From Phoronis australis (Eukaryota; Phoronida; Phoronidae): 64,000 bases of DNA. A model generated the notes under the pieces. It saw nothing but the letters and a program-made list of their open reading frames with translations, did no database searches and was not told where the DNA came from. The DNA is taken from assembly GCA_002633005.1 (NCBI GenBank), contig NMRA01000212.1:9615-73614 (forward strand), read 5' to 3'. A program made the position numbers and the translations under genes. Shown one piece after another: positions 55,391-64,000 of the stretch; position 1 is the first letter of the stretch, and every line of letters begins with the position of its first letter.

Positions 55391-55435
55391 ACTTCCGGGT
55401 TCGCTGCAAGTTCAAAAATGGCGGTGGTTCTTCGG
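55391..55435 (+). promoter_or_regulatory. ETS-like plus AAAATGGCGG start-site signature with mini-ORF
   Basis: acttccgg (55391-55398, an ETS-type site) precedes aaaaatggcggtgg by ~20 bp. The ATG at 55418 would encode MAVVLR up to a donor-like cgg|gtgaga. ETS and YY1-type elements in this order are common at housekeeping gene starts in animals. No downstream exon could be recognised, so the gene itself is not called. Confidence 0.35.
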
Positions 55436-56488
55436 GTGAGAATCGTGAGTGGCGCGTTCATTTAAACTTTTTTCGAGTGTGGATCGTGTATTAGTTATGG
55501 GGTAGGTACTTCTTGGATCCTTATAACATCATCTAACCATGTAATAAGGGTTAACAACGTGTGAGACCAGGACTTTAATTCGTTTAGCACCACTCAACGT
55601 GTCATCACAAAGTTGTCACCGAGCGTTGCCCAGTTTACAGGCAAGGAAGAAAGTTTGAAATTGAACGAGAAACAATTGGCATTACCATAGATCATAGACA
55701 ACAGTTTCGCAACTCTGATATTTGCTAACTAAATTCCCAGAAGAGGTGCCACTTTCTTCCAATACACAAGTCAGCTTACGGTTATTGAGCAGACGAGAAC
55801 TTGTCGAATTGAAGTACAAACGTCATACCAGGGGCTGACAAGGTGAAACATACGTCGCGGCAAATGGCGCAGTTACGGCTTCTGCGCAAAATCGCAAATT
55901 TTGTGCATCGACAATATGCAGAGTTGGCGGTTCAAGCTTTTAGTCATCCGACCAAAACTTTTAGATTTAGTTTTGATGGCAAAGGCATGTTACAAGCAAA
56001 CAACACAAACCACAGTCACCCAAAATAGTATCACTAATCACCATTGGGGGGTTTGGTGCCAAGCTCAAAATTGCGAGTTACCTATTGACATTTTAAGTTG
56101 GGATTATTACCTTTAATTAAAGATGGTATATCTCATTAAATTGTGATTAAGCAAATGATGTACTAGTTTACAGACAACCCCGGGTCTACCGATGTGCAGG
56201 AAACCATCTGAGAACCAGTTACCATTACGATCTCGCGAAAGTTTCGTTTTTCGAGGCTATTTTTACTGTAAAAGAGTACGGTAATATGTTATCGTTACCC
56301 TAATAAAACAATACACTATCAAGTATCGGTTGTATAATATTTGGAATTACTACGTTTTCTAAATGTTCACACTTGTTTTTAAGTGTAAAAGTTGCGGGTT
56401 ACTCTTTAAAACTGCATTTTATTTATAAATTGTTTCTTTTCATGGTTATGACTGTACACACAGTTCTCCAGGAAGTCCCGATTTAATC

Positions 56489-56785
56489 TTTAGAAGGCCT
56501 CCTAATTGAAATCGAATGTTTAATCATTGTATTATTATAATTTAATGTAAATAAAAATGTTTCTCTCTCTCACACGAGGTGGCACTAGGTACAAGTTTAA
56601 GTATTCACAGTTTTAATGAGACAAGGCACCTTTAAGCTTACCTCATTTCCATTTGTTTATAATCTTGTACAGGGGACCTTCTTATCAGCGGTCAATTACC
56701 TTTAGAAGGCCTCCTAATTGAAATCAAATTTTAATCAATGTATTATTATTATGTACTGTAAATAAAAGCGTTTTCTCTCTCTCTT
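56489..56785 (+). repeat. Direct repeat pair, ~84 bp each
   Basis: tttagaaggcctcctaattg starts units at 56489-56572 and 56701-56785. Both contain gtaaataaaa and end in a tctctctctc run. The second unit has one small deletion and several substitutions. Confidence 0.85.
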
Positions 56786-58239
56786 GATAACGACGTGGGG
56801 TAAATAGATCATTTCAGGTCGTAAGTAAGCACGACTATCATTGCTTAACATTGAAACCAATGAAAAGCAGAGTCTAGACATTTTAACAGAATTGGAATGT
56901 AATTAATCTTACCAGTTTAAATAATGCCAAATTTAAACAAATAATCGCATGAATTCGCAAGTGACTTCCCTGGCACTAGGCATACATGAAGTTGTTCTCT
57001 GTACGTGCCCGTACTTTTCATCGTCTGACGTAAAGCCGACATTTCTTACGACCAGAAATGACCTACTTTGTCAACTCATTCTCACAAGGCAAGCTTAAAG
57101 TACTAAAAGCACTGCATATCACAAACGTGAATTCAATATTCCAAAAACGAGAAAATAGAATAAAAACGAAAGTTTCGTAGATTTACGAATATGAGTATGA
57201 TGTGCCAGTGTGTCATGCCCACAAACACGCTATTTTTTACAAACTTGGGCCATGCCCGCGTTTTTCTAATCTCCCGCGGGAAGGCGAGAACAGCCACGGC
57301 GTGCTCAAATACTGAGTTGCCACAACCACTACAAACGCAACGTCTCGCCATTCTTTATTATACCATAAACCACGGGAAAAGAAGTAGCAATATCTGATGA
57401 CTTTTCACACTAAACAAGGTGGAGGATGAGTAAAATGCTGTGATTGGATGTCCCCGATTCTACCTAGTATGTATCCACCAATAACTGCACGTAAATCGAG
57501 ATCAACTAATTAACATACCGCCAGATAGTGTTTGCGGGTTTTCTAATTTGACAGCTGAACAACTGGTGGGGTTGGTTTTTGGTGTTTTTTGACATGAAAT
57601 TGTTTAAATGCATTTTGAAGGGAATAATCCCAAGTTCGAATGTTGATAACTTTATTGATTCGCAATTTTGAACTTGGCAACCCCCCAAACAGGGAGCAGT
57701 GATACGTGATTGTGATCAGTGTTGTTTGCTTCTAATATGACTTTGCCACCAAAACCTTAGTTAAGTGACTAATCAAGATTCGGCCGGCTGACTATATTTG
57801 TCTATGGAATTATCAACTCTATCCATGGAACACGTTTGATGTTCGTCTGGCCCTCGTCCTCAAAATGACTGACAGTTATGTAGCCTTAATTAACAACAGG
57901 TCCCTTGCAACAAACAATGTACCGAATTCTGAGCTTGAGCTGGCGCATCAGATTAAGATAGTGAAGTTCTTGTCGCACCTTCGAAAGCAAACTTCGTTAT
58001 CTTTTTGGCGCAGAAATAAGATGTCCGAAGTTCAGCACAATCTACGAAATGGCACCTTTACAAGTACAATCTTACGGAATTTGCTGATTGCGAAAGCACT
58101 CGAAGTCCACTTAAAGATAGCTTTTCCTCTTTTGTTGCTTGAAAACTGTAGTAAAGAGAAATTCCTTTCAACGCGACACCCCGCTTTTAAATAAACAAAA
58201 TATGACGTCAAAAAAAGACATTTAGTTCTGGGGCTGGGG

Positions 58240-58480
58240 TTTGTCGTCTAATCTTCGTACTCGAAATCAAACTCGAAATTATTTTTGGCAATTTCCGCTC
58301 TACTTTTGTGAGAAATCAAGATAAGTGGCTATTATTTTGTGCTCGAATACAATATGTTTTAGGCATATGCGATTCTAGTCCAAGTTTGTACTTGATGTCC
58401 TCTATATTCATGTCACAAACTCGGGTAAAAGCTCGAGATTTCGCGTAAAAACTCGAAATGTAGAGAACATTTAGAATTTA
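58240..58480 (+). repeat. 'Actcgaaat' repeat family, copy
   Basis: The best-preserved copy, with many tactcgaaat/actcgagatt motifs. Relatives lie at 44910-45150 (same strand) and 31800-31970 (opposite strand). Confidence 0.7.
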
Positions 58481-58620
58481 TTTAGGCGTAAAACGTTTTC
58501 CACGCAATTCATTGTTTGCTCGAGCATAGCATAATAGATATTTATTTTGAGTTTGCAAAACAGTAGATTAGGAAAATGACAAAACATAAGTTCGAGTAAA
58601 AAGATAGACTCTGGGCCTTG

Positions 58621-58869
58621 AGGCCTGTTCCAAGAAACTGACTTAAGTTCATTTTTGACTTAAGTTTAAGGTTTGTCTTAACTTCCAAACTTTGAAACTT
58701 CCACATTCGGTAAGTTTGTCAAAATTAAGACAAAACTTATGTCAAACTCTTAAGTCAAACTTAAGATCTCTTTCCTGAATTGGTTTTGAGACAAATTCAA
58801 CTTTTATTTTGAAATTTACTAAACTTTAAGATTTGTCTTAGCTACGTCAGTTTTGTTGGAACGGGCCCC
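58621..58869. mobile_element. ~250-bp MITE with GGCCTGTTCCAA ends
   Basis: ggcctgttccaagaaactgac at the left is mirrored by gtcagttttgttggaacgggcc at the right. The interior is rich in aacttaagtttgtctt motifs. The GGCCyGTTCC... ends and the taag-rich interior resemble PIF/Harbinger-type MITEs of animals, though a target duplication was not established. A partial copy lies at 21210-21400. Confidence 0.75.
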
Positions 58870-59002
58870 TGATCTATGGTTGTTTTGTAAATTGATGTGA
58901 TGTCGTATATAAGTTCCAAGTTGATATCAAGTTAAGAGGTGCGGCGTTTTTTTGTCAGCACAAACCAGGCTGGTAACGCAGAGACGCGATTTGCAACAGC
59001 CG

Positions 59003-59003
59003 N
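59003..59003. other. Ambiguous base N at repeat boundary
   Basis: The only N in the window, two bases before copy B of the 2.8-kb repeat begins. It suggests a low-quality join or gap closure there. Confidence 0.95.
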
Positions 59004-59004
59004 A

Positions 59005-61792
59005 ACCCGCTATCTATCTGTAAACACAGCGTTACACAATTGATAGGCATTCAAACTTCTAGGGCAAAATATTCACTGCGAATACAGTCACAGACAGTGA
59101 TAATCAATTAGAAGGACACTGATAAGTGAGAGTATATCATAAAAACATAAATTAATTATTTACATATTTAAAAACTATTTTACTAATGTAGTGTTATATC
59201 AACGTCGACAGGCTCCCTCCATTAGCGTGTGATTGACTAAGCTGAATGCTAGTCACAAGCCGACAAGTCGGGCGAATCGGGCAGTGCAAGTAATAATTGT
59301 TCGATGGATAGGGGAGGTATGTGGATGAAATAACTTCGTTACCAAAGATAAAGATGAAGAATAAAGGCGTGATAAAGGGTACTCAGGGAAATGTATTTCG
59401 ACTGATAGGCTACCAATTCACACAATGATGTATGGCCATTTAAATTACTCGCTAGTATGCTACATTGCGTAATAAGCCTTTTAAACACGACTTTAAAATA
59501 TCGCGGTCAAGCATTCAATATTCTTCAGTAGCATACTATTTCGCATACACATTCTCTAGTCTTACTGCTTTAACAGATTAAAGTCAAAATTTCTCAATTG
59601 ATACCTCACGTAAAGGCAATGGTTTCGGATATGTAAGAGTATACCTAAACACAGTTTTAGCCTATTTTCAAATATTAATTGGTACTGAATCACAAACATT
59701 TCTGAAACAAAATAAAGCTATATGTATTCCCCAAGAATCCTGAAAACTCTCCAGAAATTCTTGCAAACTCTTCGCTCCGCCAATAAGCGTTAATAACGCT
59801 ATGGATTAGCAAATCGACGATTGAAGGAAAACCGCTGACACGTTATGGCACAGGAAGTATAACAGGAGCTGAATAACCGTTTTGTCACTCACGAGGAGAT
59901 GAGCGAGAGGTCAGCCTCGAAATCTGTTTTCGCACAATTTAAAGTGGCTATGAACCCGTCTGGCGTTACAAAATTCAGCTTTCCCAAAAAGACCATTTAT
60001 CGATGAAAATATTGGCCCCAAAAAGTTGTGATTTCTGCACTTCAAAAGAGCTGACATTGTATTACTGAATAGATCAAACTCTAAGCTGACTTGTCACGAC
60101 GTGTCATTTAATTGGTCAAGCATGGCATGCGAGAACTCTTTGCAAGACCAAAAATCGTTTCCGACAAGTTAGAGACCAATTATAATAGCCGTATAAGTAG
60201 GAGTGGTCTCAATCAAAATTTAGTTTCTTAGACGCAACGCCAGTTTATTGCCGTTTTAAAGCATTATCATTTCAGGACTTCAGCTAATTTTGTCACAACT
60301 CATCACGGTATATAGACCACACAGTTCGTGATATTACTGTCACAGTTTGGTTTTCAACAACACCGAGGCGTTTTAAAAATGTACGAGATTAATTCGTTGT
60401 GACCATGATTCACATGAAACATGCATCATTATTATTTATATATTATAGTGACATAAGGGTGTCAGTAAATACAATCTCAAAGACAGAATATTCACCACAC
60501 CCCCCAGCCTCAATGGGCTTACTCAGTCACCTAATAGTACCGGTAATTAAACCATTGCATAACATATTGCACACGCTCAAATATGACCACTTCAGACTAG
60601 TTTATAAACACATAATTACTTCTAACCTGCAAAGCGTCTTGAATGAATTTCGCTAGACCTTTCAAGTTATTTTGGAATATTTGCATTGAGATACAAAAAA
60701 ATCAAATGGCAAATGTCGCGTAATGTGTTTGATACCGGAACTCTATTTGCTCGTGGCTAGTAGTACTTCCTGTGGACACTTCCTGTTCTTAGAACTTCTG
60801 TTAGAACTGTGGTACCCCCATATGTACATCTAATTGGATTAGTTTCCCCGCTATATATGTTGTAATCTTTATATAAATTCACTTTCATTGCATTGTGTAA
60901 ACGACAGCCACACTCAATCCCATTCAGTTACGTCAAGTACTTCTTTCGTTCTTAAATAAACTGGTCGAGACACATCTGCCAAGTTGAACATCGATCACTG
61001 CGTCAACTCATCCAGATAAAACAATACTTGTAAAAAAGTTAAAATTGTTTCTTCAGGATGGCCTATTACGCAGCGCCGGACAGTGTGGATGCACAACACC
61101 AACCTACCTGACCACGCGAAGTTTCCCATTTTGTTACCATTAGCCCACAGATTCAATGAAAAGGTCATCAAAGAGGCACACGCCAGCAGTCTCCATAGTG
61201 GCGACAACATGCCTATCAAGTTCAGACGTCAGAGCTAGTGAATTCCGAGAGTTTGCCAGCTGATCAGAGTTGTCATTCGACTCAATGTGCCTTGCCGCAG
61301 AGTTGCTGAAAACTCGTATCCTTAACCAGCCCCCATCAAGTCTATGTGCCTACTATAATGGCACGCAAAATGGACAACCCTTTGAGAGTACTGGTGTTGA
61401 TTAAACCTGTCATGTGTTCGCCAAGAACTCTATTGGCAACACCAGCAGCACGGTGTACATCTGTTTATTTACATGCGCGCTCACTGGAGCAGTGCATTTG
61501 CTGTTGGTATCTGATTAACCTGTCAGATCATTTATACAAGCTTTTCGTGCTTTTGCCAGCCTGCGCTCACTCCCATTTGTTGTGATTTCAGATAACGCCA
61601 CAAATTTTGGCGCCCCGCACTGTCAACGAATTTGAGAAATCGAGAGATTTTCTCGCCGATCAGCAAGTCACCTGGAAATTTATTCCTTCCCGCGCTTTAT
61701 AATTTGGTGGGTTTTGAGAAAGTCCCGCCGAAATCACTAAAACATGGTTGAAGAAGGTCAACCTTTAACAAACTCTGTACAATTCTTATAGA
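59005..61792 (+). repeat. 2.8-kb direct repeat, copy B
   Basis: Colinear with 15-2813. The region after about 60410 is almost identical to copy A; the first kilobase carries more substitutions and indels. Confidence 0.9.
61101..61620 (+). pseudogene. BEL/Pao-like integrase remnant (copy B)
   Basis: The same decayed integrase as in copy A (offset 58979), with the same stop codons. So the decay predates the duplication of this segment, and the copies were not made by an active element of this family. Confidence 0.75.
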
Positions 61793-62960
61793 TAAACCTC
61801 AGTGGCTGATCTAGGATATCGTAAGGGGGGGCCCAACATTATGTTTCGGGCAATCGCCCAAAGCACGGTTACATGCGCGCACTCAGCCCACAATCTAGAG
61901 GGGGCTTGACCCGGATGTTGTGGGTAACTGTCATTCAACTCCGTTGGACAGAAACTTCTCAAGAGCGGCCGCGACCTGCCCCCGCCCGACGCCTCCTTCC
62001 CAATTGTTCTTGCGACGGAAAAGCACCGGGTTTTGTGGCAGCCCGGCCTGTGTTTACCGTGCTCAATATTCGGCGATAGAATTCAAAGATTTGTCCACGC
62101 TGAATAATTTTCTGAAATTCAAGTAAAGCCAAGGGGCGGCCTCGGTATTTTATGCACACCCGTTCGCTGCCGCGTTGGCGTAATCTGTGTGATGCGGCCG
62201 CGTGCTTCAACCATGACGACGGGGTGAGAGTTCTTCGCTTATTCGTCCCGTTAGAAATACTTTTATATTAGAGGTAAGTGGCAGTGCCAAAGATACATAT
62301 GTAAATCCATTTTTTGTCCATAAGTTTTGTGCGAGGCCCATGCAGTCAACGTTTTCCTTTGTCTCCGGCGTATAGGCTTACAACTACTAGCCCAGAGTCA
62401 ACTGTTCAAAAGTTTTGCGTTTCCCGTTTTAATCATTCATTTTCAATGGCTTTAAGTTATGAAGTGGAATAAGTCCTGTTGCGGAATATTACGGTCATAT
62501 ACAGTATACAATCACCTCATATTTACATTTTGGGTTCAAATTGAATTGTAAACAAAGACAGTTTCAAGTGTTCGGGGTTTTCCCATCAGGCCAGGTGTTA
62601 ATATTTATCTGGCGGGTCGACCTCTTGCCACATTGGACTGGTACTGAATGACATAATTTTGCAGGGCACTTTCTTTTTATGGTTAAAAGTTTTCAGTCAA
62701 GTTATCCAGTAAGATTGATTACGCCTAGAATCGCATTCGTATCTTTATGTGTGACAATTTCATGATGTTGTGTGTGTCATGCCACATAATAGTTAATGAA
62801 AATCCAAACCTGTCAGAAATACGCAACTGGACTCGACCTGGCAGGCATTCTTTGTTACGGTATGTTGCAGGTTAGTCAAACCTGATGGAAGCACCGGCAA
62901 ACCTACCCTGAGTTCAGTAACGCTAGGACTTCGCTGAAAAGCAAGACTTCGCAAGATTAC
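61793..62960. other. Spacer with GC-rich patch
   Basis: It starts with a scrap of the cagtggctgatctagg family followed by a G-run. 61950-62200 is clearly more GC-rich than its surroundings and contains agcggccgc and gcggccgc sites. Overlapping open frames there (61873-62210, both strands) show no domain. Confidence 0.4.
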
Positions 62961-62962
62961 GC

Positions 62963-63056
62963 CGTGAGATGCTCGCTGGTTCCCCGTGCGTGCTCAGCCC
63001 AGCTAGCAGCTACCGCCCCACCTAGCGGCACGCAGGGAACCAGCGAGCGTGAGATG
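62963..63056. mobile_element. 76-bp mini-element with 9-bp target duplication
   Basis: cgtgagatg (62963-62971) and cgtgagatg (63048-63056) flank a 76-bp hairpin-like insert starting ctcgctggttccc and ending gggaaccagcgag. The interrupted sequence is seen uninterrupted on the minus strand at about 40460-40510. Two relics of the same insert lie at 3274-3300 and 4689-4715. Confidence 0.9.
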
Positions 63057-63059
63057 TTG

Positions 63060-64000
63060 CCGTGTATTTTAAATGAGAACATGTCATGAGAAAACGCTGA
63101 TGTATCAAAACGGCTCCCAAGTATATTTCATCGTTGTTTGTCTTTTCTCAGGTACCCGTTACTACAAAAAACAACTCAAGATTGGAAGTGCCTTATTGTA
63201 AATAATTATTTAAAAATCTCGATTATTGGCTGAAAACTTCATCTTCATAAGTGGAAAAGAGGGAGCAAAGAATTTTATTAGGCGAAGGACATTGAATTTT
63301 GCAGCCTGCGAAGTTTAATTCTCCGAGTCCATGAACCCAATCGAACATCTTTCGAATATCTGTGTCAAGGTTAGGTATTGGATACATTGAAAGGAAGCAC
63401 GTGGTTAGACTCCATTTGCTGTAAGAAAACACCGTGTGAGACCAGCGTTCGAAATACACGCGGTGGCCGGGGGCCAGTGTATTTAAGGCGGGGCCACTAA
63501 ACTTTCACATACAGGCTCTATGTGGATATGGTCTCATATTCAAGTAACTGACCCAGTGGTCCAGGACATTTACTTGCTGAAGGTCAAACACTGTGTGACA
63601 CGTGTTCCGCAGAATCTGGATGTATTCTTCATGCCAAGGCCACTGCGCTTTCTCTTTGCCACTTTGCACAGCAATCGACTCCATGCTCTACTATGATGGA
63701 AATAGCACCAAGATACTGCAGCTAACCACGTGAAACCTACATTCATGAAAAGACCTGTACATGTGAATTTGAGGTAGGGTAATAAAGACACAATGCGTGT
63801 GTCTACTTCGTGGTACTACCGCCATCACATTTGTGTACGGTGAAATAACTATAACAAGTAACAATGGGATTCAACAAAAATGAAATTCGATAAGGAAAAA
63901 ATGGATGACAATAGCAAATGATACTTAAAAGTATTGATAACAGCTTTTACGCCATATTTTTATTTCGTAACTCAAGCATGAGCAACTTCCCATGTCAAGC
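63060..64000. other. Right edge, no gene recognised
   Basis: Open frames at 63223-63459 and 63570-63791 (minus) have no recognisable domain. Nothing else could be supported. Confidence 0.4.

Larger units (their letters stand above)
47826..58600. other. Upstream/intron-1 region of the aminopeptidase; no gene confirmed
   Basis: The first exon of the aminopeptidase should lie here or beyond the right edge. I found no ATG plus transmembrane segment ending in a phase-1 donor on the minus strand. Several 60-130-codon open frames (48307-48588, 49660-50040, 54568-54837, 57865-58194) have no recognisable domain and no clear splice context, so they are not called as genes. Confidence 0.5.

Noticed and set aside
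1-64000. CRISPR arrays, bacterial operons, Shine-Dalgarno sites, riboswitches
   Set aside because: The sequence is clearly eukaryotic (spliceosomal introns); no regularly spaced identical repeats were seen.

Overview
This is eukaryotic, animal-type DNA: genes are split by canonical GT-AG introns, spacers are long and AT-rich, and transposon debris of many kinds is present. The mix (an M1 ectopeptidase with many small exons, Penelope-like, BEL/Pao-like and PIF/Harbinger-like remnants, a THAP-domain relic and a P2X7-tail-like exon, many foldback MITEs) suggests a marine invertebrate such as a hemichordate, cephalochordate, mollusc or cnidarian. I cannot fix the species.

The main gene lies on the minus strand, from 47825 down to the stop codon at 23258. 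It is a membrane aminopeptidase of the aminopeptidase N type (M1 zinc peptidase family). I could trace 20 constitutive exons plus one pair of alternative exons, and every junction keeps the reading frame. The exons cover the Ser/Thr-rich stalk, the N-terminal beta domain, the GAMEN and HELAH-x18-E catalytic motifs, the catalytic Tyr region and the C-terminal helical domain. Its first exon (cytoplasmic tail and membrane anchor) was not found between 47.8 and 64 kb. A first exon of exactly that kind (13071-13341, minus strand, same end phase) lies 3' of the gene, so a tandem array of paralogues is likely, with the rest of the second gene off the left edge.

The most interesting signal is at 46681-47063. 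Two adjacent exons of exactly 156 nt, in the same phase, encode the same piece of the enzyme (...FPCFDEP...). One keeps the Q-L-Q-P-T-D-A-R substrate-binding motif. In the other it reads F-L-A-P-T-F-A-R. They look like mutually exclusive exons that would swap the subsite gripping the free N terminus of the substrate.

Layout: 1-2813 is one copy of a ~2.8 kb direct repeat carrying a decayed BEL/Pao-type integrase (second copy 59005-61792, next to an N). 2.8-6.6 kb is a cluster of foldback elements. 7-13 kb holds little apart from a tRNA-like relic. 13.1-13.3 kb is exon 1 of the second aminopeptidase. 16.3-19.3 kb holds degenerate tandem repeats and a Harbinger transposase scrap. 21.7-22.1 kb is a 5'-truncated Penelope-like insertion with a 16-bp target duplication. 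22.7-47.8 kb is the aminopeptidase gene, its introns loaded with MITEs, a 1.2-kb repeat present in two introns, and a THAP/P2X7-like relic. 48-58.9 kb is mostly non-coding with one promoter-like spot at 55.4 kb. 58.6-63.1 kb holds MITEs, the second 2.8-kb repeat and a 76-bp mini-element with a clear target-site duplication.
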